Part shown: positions 14,396-25,780 of the stretch, piece after piece
Layout: every line of letters starts with the position of its first letter
Position numbering within the stretch: the first letter of the stretch is position 1
From: Kondoa malvinella
Taxonomy: Eukaryota > Basidiomycota > Agaricostilbomycetes > Agaricostilbales > Kondoaceae
Assembly (NCBI GenBank): GCA_039545315.1
Contig: BCIM01000009.1
Coordinates: 248,001-312,000 of the forward strand
Direction: 5' to 3'
Length of the DNA: 64,000 nucleotides
The notes under the pieces: model-generated
What the model saw: the letters and a program-made list of their open reading frames with translations, nothing else
What the model was told of the DNA's origin: nothing
The model's database searches: none
Made by a program: the position numbers and the translations under genes

Positions 14396-15045
14396 GGAAT
14401 TCGCATGGAACGCTCAAGAACGCTTGTGGACCGCTGCAAAGGTCGCAGGCTACTACTACCAGGCCTATGGCAGCTGCCTATTCAGATCTCGCTATTGGTT
14501 CTCCAGCATCTCATAGGATCAGGCAGAGGCGAACAACACATTGCACGACGAAGTGACCTTTACCATCTGCGCTTGGTCTACATGCAGACACTCTACCGTC
14601 TGTACGCTCGCTTGCTGCTGCTGCTGCTGCTGCTATCTCTACGTACTTCAGAAAGAATTCGCTAAAGATCATCTCGCCGATGCAACGAGGTAGCTGACAA
14701 GAGGTTGTCGGTGTAGCTCAGTCAACAGAGCAGCTCATAGCCCATGCATTATCGCGATCCATTGGATTCGCGCAGGCATACATCCAGGATTTCGCTCTGG
14801 AAAACGATACGACTCTATCCAAAATCTTCATTGCTTCAAACAACGAGGAGCCAGTCTCACTGTTGAAGATCCTCAGAGTGCTCAGGTCTGATCGTCCTTT
14901 TGTTTTGGTCTCACTGTGGCCTCTGGCTGCGCTGCAAGCAGTGTCTGTTCCACTACATCTCCTGTATGATCGGAACAAATCACCAAACTCGAGCTCGAGC
15001 ACCTTCACTTCGAATCGTATTCTGGCTCTGATCCAAGTGCATTAA
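14396..15045 (+). CDS. Possible unrecognised gene, exon structure unresolved
   Basis: Two stretches look protein-coding but do not join cleanly by hand. From ATG 14396 the frame reads MEFAWNAQERLWTAAKVAGY and continues for 40 codons. Further on, a frame from about 14715 to TAA 15045 reads LIAHALSRSIGFAQAYIQD, LLKILRVLRSDRPFVLVSLW and YDRNKSPNSSSSTFTSNRIL. Between them, LQKEFAKDHLADAT (about 14646-14690) is also plausible, and a CTG/TGC repeat lies at about 14606-14632. Hydrophobic segments near each end suggest a membrane protein. The arrangement weakly recalls PEX3, but I could not confirm it. It would diverge from thiamine pyrophosphokinase with about 260 bp between starts. Confidence 0.3.
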
Positions 15046-15870
15046 CGAAAGCATGGCCCAATGCAGCGCTGGCAATCACTAAGATCCCTGAACGCGATTG
15101 ACAGGGACAGAGTCAAGACAGGATTGGTTGGACTTCGTAGATAGATAGGGCCACACGGTTAAAGTGCAAACAATTGTACATGTCAAAGCAGTTGCTGCGT
15201 CGCGACGATTAGTCCCAATATGCATGATTGCCTTCAAACGGCGGTGTCAAGGTCTTTACACGACTCAAGAACGACAAGTGCTTTCGGCTGTCTATGTGCT
15301 GTGTGCTGAACAGACATAAGTGACGTGCGACTGTTGATGCGTCAGAAGTCTCCGTGCTGGCAATCTGACTCGAGGCCATTCCATCGCAGCTTTGAGATTT
15401 GGCTTGCTAGGCAGTTTCTTATCTTTGTCTCCGTGTGCCAGCTGTCTTCTGTTCTCTGTCTCTGTATCACTTTCCTGATCACTCGCTTGATGACGTGACC
15501 TCCGCAACCGCTTTTGTCTCTCGCGCAAGTAAAATTTGATAGACCGATAAGGCTATTTGCTTGCTACGCCAGACTCGTACAGCACGTAGCTGTAGCGGTA
15601 TGCTGACTGGCTTGACGATGCCCTGCATGGCGTGCCTTGCCCTATGACGCCTGAGGTCTGGCCCATCAGTCATCCGCCGATCGACTCGATTTCGGCGCGA
15701 TTAAAATTTAAGGCTTGCCTTTGGGGTTGCGCAGCCTTTTCTTTGTCTTGCTCCAAGTTCTTGCTCGTTGGCCAATACCCATCTACAGGAAATCTTTGTC
15801 AAGCGGCTTATCTTTATTCCAGCCGAAGTCAGCTGCATCATCGGTCGTCTGTTCATCTACTCTTTCAATC
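15046..15870. other. Intergenic, upstream of the SIS-domain gene
   Basis: About 825 bp. A minus-strand frame (15479-15673, then 15292-15528 in another frame) is rich in Arg, Lys and acidic runs (SDQESDTETENRRQLAHGDK) and might be part of a small gene, but I found no splice that joins the two parts except through a 28-nt intron. I regard it as unproven. The last 150 bp are pyrimidine-rich, as expected for the promoter of the plus-strand gene. Confidence 0.35.
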
Positions 15871-16838
15871 ATGGACGTCAAGAATCCTCATGACTCAGGT
15901 ATCGCCTTGGACATGTACTTTCAATCGGGCGAACCAGTAACAAGCTCAGGACTAGAGAGCGATGGCAGCAGCAGCAGCATGTCAGAAACGTCTTCAGAGT
16001 CTATACTATCGACACCAGCTACATCTGCTGTATCTTCGCCGCGGATAGAAGCTCAAAGCGACGCAGATATAACAGCCGATTGGGCATCATTCCAGCTGCC
16101 CAAGCGATCAGCTCAAACAGCGAAATATGCGTCAAGCGTTATCAGAAGGGAAGCGGCAGCGTTGATAGCTCTAGCGGAGCGCCTATGTGCGCAGGAGAAT
16201 GACTGTCAAGAGCTGGAAACAGCAGCAGCGCTCGATTTCGACCAAGCCGTCTCGATTCTATCAAGCATGCCTCCCCATGGCAAACTCCTCATTTCTGGAA
16301 TTGGCAAAAGCGCCCTCCTGGGAAGGAAGGCCGTGGCCACGTTCTGCTCTTTGGGCATACCAGCTCTTTTCCTCTGTCCGGTTGCAGCTTTGCATGGCGA
16401 TCTTGGCTGTATATCTGGAACGGGCCAAGATGTTCTGTTGTCGATATCTTACTCAGGCAAGACGCAAGAGGTGCTCAACCTATTACCACTCGTCAAGAAC
16501 AGATGCTCTCACCTCATCGCTCTGACCGGCAACGGTGACAGTCCCCTGGCAAAGCAAAGCGATGTTTGGCTGGATGGTTCGATTTCGGGAGATGGATTGG
16601 AAGCGGACCCTCAGCTACCGGCACCTACATCAAGTGTTGCGGTCGCGTTGGGACTGTTACACGCTCTTGGGCTGAGCGTCATGCGGTGCAAGACTGGATG
16701 GGATTCGCACGCGAGAGACCGGCAAGAGGTGTTTGCAAAGCATCATCCAGGCGGCAGGTAAGTCATCTTTCTTTTGCTGAGTACTTGCTCTGATCGATGA
16801 TCTTCAGCATTGGCCAAGCTCTCGGGGCAACACTCTAA
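15871..16838 (+). CDS. KpsF/GutQ-like SIS-domain sugar-phosphate isomerase
   Basis: SIS fold that binds phosphosugars. The bacterial relatives interconvert ribulose-5-phosphate and arabinose-5-phosphate. ATG 15871 opens a Ser-rich N-terminal extension of about 65 residues (SSSSMSETSSESILSTPATS). The SIS domain follows, with GKLLISGIGKSALLGRKAVA, the phosphate-binding loop LLSISYSGKTQEVLNLLPLV, and LIALTGNGDSPLA. The end is KHHPGGSIGQALGATL, where HPGG-S/A-IG is the hallmark of the KpsF/GutQ branch. One intron, 16758-16807, splits the final Ser codon. There is no CBS pair after the SIS domain, unlike bacterial KpsF, so the protein stops right after the core. What substrate a fungus uses is unknown; fungal relatives exist, so recent transfer from bacteria is not required. 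Confidence 0.82.
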
Positions 16839-17365
16839 TCGGACTGCGCCCCGCAAAAAAAACGACATCCTGTTTCATTAATCCCGCTCAACATCCACTT
16901 GTAACCTTCTCTCGTCATCTACACTTTCAACGTCGCTGCATTATTTATTACGTCTTTTGCATTCTCGCCTTTCTTTCCTCTACCACTATTCAGCGCTTCT
17001 TCGTTCTTGAGGCCCCGCTAGAAGTAGGTTTGCCTTTGTGCAGGTATTAGAGTTGAGCTCATTCGTTGCTCTCAGATCTATGCTCTTGTCGTGAGGCTAC
17101 ATCTTTTGGAACACAACTCGAAGTCTGACATGCGATGGCCAGGTTACGTGAAGCTACTCTCGATTCAAGTTACGGAAACAAGGGTGAGTTGTCAGACGCT
17201 CGTCCTTTCAGCAGCTAGAAACTGACACCTCTTGGTCTTGCTAGCTACTCGTGTAGGTGCATCGCATCGGTGCTCCGCAACAAAGCCAATCTAGATCTCG
17301 GCGTCAAACAGCATTCAATCTCAGCCTCAGCACGAGCTATACACATTTACCTCACTGCCGATTAA
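16839..17365. other. Intergenic / 5' leader of the small gene at 17366
   Basis: About 525 bp. Contains an A7 run at 16855 and a pyrimidine-rich promoter-like stretch at 16880-17030. An upstream ATG at about 17134 (MARLREATLDSSYG) followed by a GTGAGT donor and a TTGCTAG acceptor near 17245 could be a 5' leader intron or an upstream ORF of the next gene. Confidence 0.35.
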
Positions 17366-17801
17366 ATGTCCGACCTTACCTCTTCCAACTCTGTCGCACT
17401 CTACAAGTTGCCGACCATCAGCAACTACCGTATCGATCACGTTATCGACAAAATCGCAGCTCAATCTCGCTCGCCCATGAATTCCTTCGGGACAGTCAGA
17501 AGATTGAGCATCTCGTCTGGCGACACCGACGATACTTCAGAGGATGACACCTTTGACGACCATCTGATGGCCGAAGCGATTCAGCGACTCCGCGTCATGT
17601 ATGTCTGCTTTCCCAAATTGAAGTCTGAGCCTCATTTGCCATCTCAGTGCCTCAAGACTTGGCGCGAACGCTGTCGTCTCCCTCAGAGTCAAAAGACAAG
17701 ATGCAGGATGCTACTTAGCAACGGGAGTCGCCTGCTTTGTCACACCGCTGTATGAGGCAGACGATTGCTACTCTTATGCGTTCTGTCGTAAGTCTCTCTA
17801 G
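17366..17801 (+). CDS. Small protein with a possible YbjQ/UPF0145-like C-terminus
   Basis: From ATG 17366, a 78-residue first exon (MSDLTSSNSVALYKLPTISN, later Ser/Asp-rich) is joined across intron 17599-17647 to a second exon ending at TAG 17801. The joined sequence has AEAIQRLR followed by ASRLGANAVVSLRVKRQ and ATGVACFVTPL. A helix, then GANAVVxxR, then a beta strand ending in GTA/GVA is the pattern of the YbjQ (UPF0145, DUF74) fold, also found at the C-terminus of C2CD5-like proteins. That assignment is inference from a short stretch. About 128 residues, no signal peptide or membrane segment. An upstream leader intron is possible. Confidence 0.5.
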
Positions 17802-18104
17802 AGGTAGTTCTTCGCAAGACGCTGAACACTCCAATAACAGGTTGAACAAGTCATAACACGCACACGAAGAGGGGGAGACGATGAAAAGCATGCACTATGA
17901 TCAGCACTTTGTAGCACTACCTTTGTTGTATTATCAAACCATGCACTCGAATGCCTGTGTTGTACCCACAGAGTGACGTAAAACGCCTGTTCTATGGACA
18001 ATTAGCCAGGCATGCATTCGAATGTGTGATATACAGGCCTGCTGATCATGCTAAAACAAAACACAACGTCTAAAGATTCCCAAGATCCCGATCCGTCTAC
18101 TGAT

Positions 18105-20773
18105 TTACTGCGAAGATGTATGTCAGCTATGCTTCAGCGTGTCTCAGGAATAGCACTCACTGCTGCTCCCTTCTGACTGTTCTTGCTGACAAGTTTAGCC
18201 TTTTCGATACTGGAAGCTGACGCCTTTGACAGCATGGCCTTGTATTGTGTAATGTCAATGCCAGCCTTGGTCAAGTTGACGATTCTCTTGTCCTTGACTT
18301 CCCACAGTTCGTTGGCGATTTGCGAGATCAATCTGTATACAGGTCAGACAAAGCTGTCATGGACGGCCAACATGCATACCTGAAGTCGTGCGAAACAACT
18401 GCAACACCGCCTTCGTACACCTTGATTGCAGACGCTAACGCATCGATCGATTCCATATCCAAATGGTTAGTAGGTTCGTCTGTGCTCAAATGATAAGCTC
18501 CTATCCACTATGCAGAAAGGCCGCCTAAAACGCACCGAGCAAGAGGATGTGTGGTCTCTCAACAGCCAATTGCGCGAAGACGACACGATTTCTCAGACCG
18601 TCGGAAAGCTGTTTGATGGGCGATGTCTGATGAGTACCTGAAAGACCGAAACGACCGAGCTGTTGACGCCATGTCTGGATGTCGCGCTCTGGGAACTTTT
18701 GCTTGTATAGCGTGTCAAAGTAGTCGAGCGGTGAGCTGTCGTATGGCAGTTGGTCTGCAGAGTGTTGCGAGTATTTGGCTGTTTCGAACGCATTTCCGTC
18801 AGCTATTGATTGAGCAAGACAGATACCCAACAAACCTAGCTTGAGACCAGAGTGCTTGGAAATTGTTCCTTGCGTAGGCTGAAGCTGACCAGTGATCAAG
18901 TTAAGAAGTGTAGATTTGCCTGTTCCGTTCTTGCCGACGATAGCAATACGAGAGTCCATGCTGTACTATAATCAGCGGGTAGTTGTAGTACTAGCAGAAA
19001 ACACATACTCGACACCGATGGAAAGATCCTTGTAAAGGGCATTCTTCATGTCTCCGTCGTACGAGAAAGCGACATCGGAGAAGGCGATAATAGGCGGTGG
19101 GAGCTTTCCTACATCTTCAAAGTTGAAACGAAGCACTCTCGCAGTGTGTACTGGCTCGATAAGACCGGCAGCCTCCATCTTGTCGATAATCTGCATGATC
19201 AAGTTACGATCAGAAGATATTTTCAGATCAGAAAAAGCAACATGCCTTTTGTTTCGACTTTGCTTGCTTGACCAAGTTGGCATAAGTACCAGCAGAAGCG
19301 ATGAATTTCTTGACTGCAAATTGGGATCACCAAAATCAGCAAACACTCTGCAATACGCTCTGCTACACCTACTGTGCTGGATTTCGTCTTGCTGCTTGGC
19401 GTAGGCCTTCATCTGATTGGTCTCGTTTTCGGCTCTGGTTCGGACGTATGTAGCTGTAAAGAGTGAGCGAAGCTTTTTACAGCGAAGCTTGTGTAGCTTA
19501 CTGTAGTTACCACCGTACTGAAGTCGACATCAGCGTCCGAAGAAGGGTCTATAATGGTCAACTCACGTAGAGAAGCTTCTTGTCATGCGTTAAGTCCATC
19601 TGTGAAACGGCGCCTCAAACGACTGCTTATACCAGTGCTAGAAGCTCGGCTCACAATGTTTGTGCACACACTGTCCATGAAATCGGCAGAGTGAGAAGTA
19701 ATGACTAGAATGTGGTTGTAGGTAGAAAGGTAAGCTTCAAGCCAGACGACGGCTTCCAAGTCCAAGTGATTGGTCTGTGGAATTAACTCTTCAACCATCG
19801 CGTCCAGGGAATGGAGTCAAGGCAAACTCACAGGTTCGTCAAGAAGAAGCAAATGGGGCTTGATGAAGAGCGCTCTGGCCAAAGCTACTCTCATTCTCCA
19901 TCCACCAGACATGTCCTTTGTCGCTTTCAACATCATCTTTTGGTCGAAACCAAGACCGTGCAGTAGAGCAGCAGCTTTCGACTCGAAAGTAGCTGGGTCA
20001 AGTTCTTCGAGCTCTTCGTATTTCGACTCGAGCAGAACGTCGTCTACTATGTCTGCGATAGAGAGGTCTTCGACTTCCTTTTCTAGACGAGCGACCTTTG
20101 CTTTGGCTGAGGCAATGATGTATTCGGTGGCGGTGATGTCCATTGGCTCGACTTCACCTTGGACGAGGTAGATCTGTAGGCAAAACCAACTCAGCATCAC
20201 CAAAGCTTCAGCTTCAGCTAGTAGAGTGTACACACATCAATGTGTTCAGGAATCTCAATGTCTCGTGCTGCCAAAGATTGCAGGAAAGTAGTCTGAAAGG
20301 AAAACTCGTGTCAGCAGTAGCCAAATTGCTCGAGCATAAGCCATCCTCACTTTTCCGCTACCGTTCTCTCCCAATAGACCATATCTGCAAGAACGAACAA
20401 ATGCTCAGCTCTGACTGGAGATGTGCATGAGGTTTTCTTCTCACCTTTGACCGTAATTGAGCGTTAAATTACCAGATTCGACCAAGACACGGCCGTGGAA
20501 GGACAGAGTATAGTTTATAGCTTGAATATCACGAGACTGCGCGTCCGAAGTCATGACACCGCTGCCAGACCGGTCGAAAGCGACTTTGAGCTTGGCCATT
20601 TCGTTCAAATCTTCGACAGAGGTAGCAGCAGACGTGTTGGTCAATGGAGTACCAGTAGCAGATCCGTTGACGGAGGACGAGGCTGTGGTAGAAGACCCGT
20701 TTGCACTCTTGCCTCCGCTCTTCTCTGCCTTTTTCGCCATTCGGGCTGCTTTTGACGCTGAAATTGCTACCAT
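18105..20773 (-). CDS. ARB1: ABC-F ATPase ARB1 (ABCF2)
   Basis: Soluble tandem ABC ATPase that shuttles between nucleus and cytoplasm in 40S/60S ribosome biogenesis. From ATG 20771-20773: an Ala/Ser/Lys-rich N-terminus (about 60 residues), [20 protein letters not shown], the first ATPase with [20 protein letters not shown] and [20 protein letters not shown], and the linker [12 protein letters not shown]. The second ATPase has [20 protein letters not shown], the signature [33 protein letters not shown] and [20 protein letters not shown]. There is no transmembrane domain, which with the paired cassettes defines ABC-F. Many introns of about 45-60 nt. The C-terminus is ambiguous: the frame can run to TGA at 18134, or a GTGAGT...CGCAG intron can place TAA (18105-18107) directly after the codons for Gly-Ala-Ala. 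Confidence 0.95.
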
Positions 20774-21076
20774 GCTTGCTTATATTCTCAATGTATGTGT
20801 AGTATCAATGTAGAAGCAGGTATATCAGGTCTCTTCGTGAGGGTCCTGCGGTCGTCTTTGGGCTGGAGAAAAAATTGAAAACGAAAAAAGCCGAGTCTGC
20901 ATCATCCGAAACCCCGGTCAACTCAGGACAGTCACAAGGCGTTACAGATATGCTTAAAGTGTCAGTTGAACGAGTCAGGATAGACCGCTCGCGTCGCTCG
21001 GACAATCCGGCCAGCCATAATGTTGTAATGCAAGATGATATGTACACAGTCCTTAATGCTACATGAGAAAAGAGTC

Positions 21077-23755
21077 CTAGAAGTTCTGCAGTCGCGCATA
21101 AGCGGTAGTCCATGAACACGAGAAAGAAGACGAACCTCTTTGCCAAAGAAGAAATGCGTTCCGTCTTCTTGCGGATCTGAGAATTTATTACATGCCCTGC
21201 GCGCACATTTAGTCGTCATACTGTGTATCGAGAGGGAAGACTCACTGATGTAAAGTTGACGCCAGCGCTTTCGCTCCTAGCCGTGGAATGGCATCAGCTT
21301 GCAAACACTCTGCGAAGGGAGTCGACAAACCGCAGAAGAAGACTCCGACATCCGAGTCAGGGTGCTTGTCCTTGACGTTCTGAAAGATCCGATCCCAATG
21401 CGGTCGACCATAATGTGTTGGTGAGCGGAGTTTGGTGACGGCATCTCGTTCGCCGCCGACATCGCTGACCATGATGTTGGTGAATTCGTCTTCTTTGACT
21501 TTGTAGGTCAGGTCTGTACACGTTCTGTCGTCAAGATGCTGCAATGAGCAAGTGAGAACGATTGCGTACATGTGTGGATCTCGATGAACTGAAGGACATC
21601 AATATGGTCAAATTAGACAAACCGACTTATCCTTGACAAGACACCTACATGATGCGAATCCTGCTCTTCTATGGCAGACAAAAGCGAAGCGAACCACTCG
21701 AACGATTCATAGTCCCTACATCCTCATTAGAACGACTCGCTCACAGACAGCGATGACAGCCTACCGACAGATCCAGAAGAAGTAGACCTTCCTCAACCTC
21801 TGCTTTCTCGCATTCGGCAAAGAATAGGTATACCAAATGCTCTTCAAAATACTCGCAAACGGCGTCACGCCCACACCAGCACCACACAGCATGATCGTTT
21901 CCTACATCCACTATCAGCTTTCATGCCACTTCACAAGAAGACAATGCGTACGAATTTATAATAATCCTCACTCGCAGACCCAAAAGGTCCGTCAATCTGA
22001 ATACGAGGTAAAGGTCGGTTGATAGGCGGCAAGACTTCATGTGATTTCTCATCGTCGTCTTCGTCTTCTTTGATGTCTACAGGTTTACCGGCCTTTTGAT
22101 TCGCGTCGCATCCTAGAGCAGTAGCGAGCGCAGAAGTGAAATCGCCTGCCATTCGGATGTGTACGCTGATAAAGCCTTCTTGTGGTGCGGATGATAATGT
22201 GACTGTACACAAGTCAGCTCTGCTTGCATTCAGCTGAGATAGACAAACAGGGATGCCATTGACTGCAGTCTCATCAGTCTTCCCACAATACGCCAGAATC
22301 GGTAGTGCTCACAAGTAAGACACCTCAGGACAATTCAAGAAGATGTATTGACCAGGTCTAGTGACGATAGCCGGTTTCTTGATCTGCAATTCCACAACCC
22401 GACTCGGATGTTGGATGACCTTGGCTGTACTGACTGTCAGCTTTGTCCCATGTCTGATGGTCAAGACGTACAGATATAAGTCGCTTGGCGTGCTCTATAT
22501 TCCCTCAACATTCTTTCGAGTGTGTAGATAATGCCTCCGGCGAGCCTGATACCATTTGAGAACCGAGATGCTTGCAACAGAGAATACATACCAGTATTTC
22601 CAGAACACGGCGTATGCAGCAGAGGAACAAGTACCAGAATCAGGTGGGATCAAGCAACTGTATACCTTTATGAGTCTCCATGCTAAGCAATGTGCTCAAC
22701 AGGACGTACAACATGCCATGAAGTTGCCAGCCGATGAAGAAGACGACAAAAAGGTGATGCGAGTACCAGAATCGCTCAAAATTGGCTCGTCGTCGCTATG
22801 ATGATTGTCAGCTTTTGTCGCGTGGACAACGGAAAGCAAACCTTCTCCATGGCGAACCATACAATCACACCGAAGGAGATGAGCATGATCCAGCCCGTGA
22901 TACCTGGCAATTGTGAGCGAAGTCGAACAAGGCGACAACGCTGACGAACCTGGACCGGTAGTGAAGTGCGTTTTGAGGAAACCGACAAAGCCGGTTCCTG
23001 TTTCTATCGAAAGGCGACCAAAGTTGATCCTATCACCCAAATGAGATGCCTGCTCAACAAGAGTGCAAGGTAACTCACATGTGGCTAATGACATGAACGA
23101 TCGTCCAAAACACCATACTCCAAGCAACCAGTTTATGAAAAGTAACATTCTTGTCAAAAGGAATGACTGAATTGAGCGGCGTTCTTCGAAGGTAGCTGAT
23201 GAGGTTTCGACATATAGGTAAAAGAATGAAAGCGACGTCTATTTGTAGAACGAAAGCACCGCTTCTGGCTGTCGCGTAGGAATGCCCAAACGTCCTTCTT
23301 GCTCCGGATAGATTGTCCTTGAAATGATAATGAAGGAAAGCGAAAGCGAACGCCAAGCATTGACCACTAGCAGTCAACGTCAGACTTCCCGTTTCGAGTG
23401 AAAGTGAGCGAACGCACAAGATCCAAACAGCAACGAAAGTCTGACGTTTCCCTTCATTAATCATCCACACATTCACGCGTTCCATGAGCGTATTGCCATC
23501 TTTGATAGAAGGAGTGCTGAGTTTGCTCATAGAAGAATCTGAGCGCATAAGTCCTTGCAAACGCCTTCGTTCAGTCTTGTTGCGTTGTAAATGAGCAGGT
23601 TCACGTTGTTGAGCCCAATTCTCATCGTCATCAAACTTGTGAAAGCCTTTCATGCCGTGGATGCTGCCTCGAGGATCAAAAGAGCCATCGGTGAAGGATC
23701 CTGTACTTTGACGAGCCCAGCCGAAAATGCTCTTGCGCACGTTGTCCAGCACCAT
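21077..23755 (-). CDS. NADPH oxidase (fungal NoxA/NoxB type)
   Basis: Membrane flavocytochrome passing electrons from NADPH through FAD and two hemes to oxygen, making superoxide; in fungi linked to polarity, fruiting and host invasion. From ATG 23753-23755: a Ser/Arg-rich cytosolic extension of about 105 residues, longer than the usual 20-60. The heme-binding membrane domain then has [20 protein letters not shown] and [19 protein letters not shown] with its paired histidines. The FAD site is [20 protein letters not shown], followed by [19 protein letters not shown] and the NADPH half with [10 protein letters not shown] and GVFFCG. Splicing out a GTTCGT...CTGCAG intron gives the end FFFGKENF, the exact C-terminus typical of fungal Nox, at TAG 21077-21079. 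No EF-hands, so not NoxC. NoxA versus NoxB is not settled. Confidence 0.92.
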
Positions 23756-24041
23756 TGTGAGCGATGAGAGCGCGATTCAGCTACCAGAGCGAATAGGCGA
23801 GTATATGCAAAGGCGGTGTTTTGGTGCGATATCTTGAAAAAGAGCGAACAGGGTATTAATATGAGGACAGTCGTGATATCGTAGCAGAGCAAGCTTGTGG
23901 CCTTCTAGGGTCTTGGCCGTATGTGCAATAAATGTGAAACGGTTCTCTTTCCGGTACAGCGTTGTCACGAATACTATTCTGAAGTTTCCATTCATGCAAG
24001 ACAGCAGCAAATTACAGGTCAGACAACAGCTCATATCTCAT

Positions 24042-24475
24042 TCATGCTGGACCGTGTGACATGTCGGTCAAATCCACATCCTTCGCTGCAACCCCAACCC
24101 ACGAAATAGGACCCGTCGCCTGGTTATGACTGTCACTGTTCCAAGTCTCTGTCAAAATATGCTGGTCGTGTGAACGCAGAGACCTTACGTTGGACGAAAG
24201 CAGCGCCATCCTGTCAAATACTCTAGCTGTCTTTCCCCAGGACCATCAACATAGAGCTGACAGTGTAGGATCTCATAGTCTCTTCTGTTGACCGGTCCCA
24301 GCGTCTCGTGAATGTCATGTGGAATATCAATGGTGTTGCACTGTTGAAGCAGTCAATAGCTACTCTAGAAGACGCGCCGAAGACTCACATTGTAGTCTGA
24401 ATATGTTTGGATCTTGTAGCCCAAAACAGATGGAATGGCAGAAATGGCAGCTACGGCAAGTAGAGCAAACTTCAT
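24042..24475 (-). CDS. Secreted family member A (divergent, possibly decaying)
   Basis: One of five related small secreted proteins in this window. From ATG 24473-24475: signal peptide MKFALLAVAAISAIPSVLG, then YKIQTYSDYN at the mature start, where the other four have a Cys in place of this second Tyr. After a phase-0 intron come a 13-residue block beginning CNTIDI, LGPVNRRDYEILHCQL and LTGWRCF, with the third and fourth family cysteines kept. The two introns that flank the LxP block in members B-E are missing here without residue gain or loss, as in exact intron removal. The last intron keeps its family position, but its usual donor gives a stop; a GTCCAA donor 7 nt earlier restores the frame to SWVGVAAKDVDLTDMS. 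The A-R-L-D end is absent. Function unknown; may be a pseudogene in progress. Confidence 0.6.
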
Positions 24476-24740
24476 CTTTCTCGATTCAAATCTGGCTAGT
24501 CTGAACAAGATTGAGAAGCGCGATGGAGAGGTGCTCAAACCGTCAGAAGCTGTCTTCCTCTTGGCGGTAATCGTTGCCAACACAGAATGTGCAATAGACC
24601 AAACAACAGAACACAAACAACATGCTTGAAACATCGCTTCACTACTCTTCTGTCCAAGCCGGAACGCGTCCTCTGGAACGATATCGTACCCCTTTGCGCT
24701 CTCTTCGTCTTTCTTCATCCATACCAACAACACATACATA

Positions 24741-25370
24741 ATGCTCTCGCCTGTATTCTTGCTCCTCGCGCCTCTGCTTGTCAGCGCATTCAAGATTCAG
24801 ACCTTTAAAGACTGCAATGCGCGTTTCCTCGATTTCTAACACCATGCATGTCCTGACTCGTATCACAGTGTGAAGACCCAGCAGGAGGCCAGACGATCAA
24901 AGAAGGGGTCCGTCTTCATATTCACGCTTGGAACCAATCTCACAGTTGTCCAGTTGGCTCCGGTACGATTGAGGGACTACAAGCTCGACCCTACCCAATC
25001 TTGCTCTGTCAGCTTTACAGCGGAACCTGGTGAACCGGCTGGCTACATAGCGGGATTGCAGGTCTGTCGTCTCAAATTTAAGTTCATGCATTATATCTGA
25101 TGATTCTAAAGATCTATGCGGATTTCCCTGGCGGTAGACAGCTAGACAGACTAAGCATTTCGTACAAATGCTATCGCCAATCGTCCGTTCTTCAGTGTTC
25201 ATTCTGGCTTCTTGCTGATGTCATTTCGCAGTCGTGATGATGGTCGATGGGGACCGGGTTCAGAAGTACCTGCTCTTCGCGTTGGTGTCGCTGCGGCCGA
25301 TTACGATATGACTTCTCTCTCGTCTCCTGGAATGGGTCGCAAGCGGAGCGGAATGGCCAGGCTTGATTGA
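24741..25370 (+). CDS. Secreted family member B
   Basis: About 144 residues in five exons. ATG 24741, signal peptide MLSPVFLLLAPLLVSA, mature start FKIQTFKDCN. Intron 1 (24819-24868) begins with GC; the frame and the four relatives require it. Exon 2 codes 13 residues, CEDPAGGQTIKEG. Exon 3 starts LAPVRLRDYKL and contains SCSV. Exon 4 has ISYKCYRQ. Exon 5 contains GVAAADYDM and ends SGMARLD before TGA 25368-25370. Intron phases are 0, 0, 0, 2, shared with C and D. Four conserved cysteines suggest two disulfides outside the cell. It diverges from member A across a 265-bp shared promoter. I know no described family matching this pattern; a secreted effector-like or surface role is a guess from size and signal peptide. 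Confidence 0.75.
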
Positions 25371-25780
25371 TCGGGAAGGGTGCTTTGTTCAACAGTAATA
25401 CGACTTGGAATGCTTCTAATCTGCGTCTGTCTGCCTCATCCACCAAGTGCATTGGAATCCAAGCAGCGTACATGTCAATGACTGTCAAGAATTCGATGAA
25501 GGCTCGGAGAGGTCCGAACATGGTCTCCTGTCGAGAAAGTGAAGCCTTCCAACAGCTTCACCTCTCTCACCTCTCTCATGTGTTTCAGCTTCCATATTTA
25601 GTCTTGTCAACGGTTGCTTTCAGAGTTCTCCTTCTCAAAGGTTGCGTTAAGAGCTCTCCTTCTCAGAATGCGGTCTCGTCTCCTCCCGGTAGGCACTTTG
25701 TTCGACCAGATCTCTTTCTCTCTCTCTTCCCATCCTTCTCTAATTAGACATTCGCGTTTATCTCTATGCATCCATTCAGC

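Noticed and set aside
14396..15045. Identification as PEX3
   Set aside because: Only a vague likeness in layout and a short EVTFTICA stretch; exons do not join and no diagnostic motif is seen.
14650..15570. Ultra-short introns (27-33 nt), also considered near 6565 and 55500
   Set aside because: All confidently placed introns are about 44 nt or longer; the short ones rest on AG/GT coincidences only.
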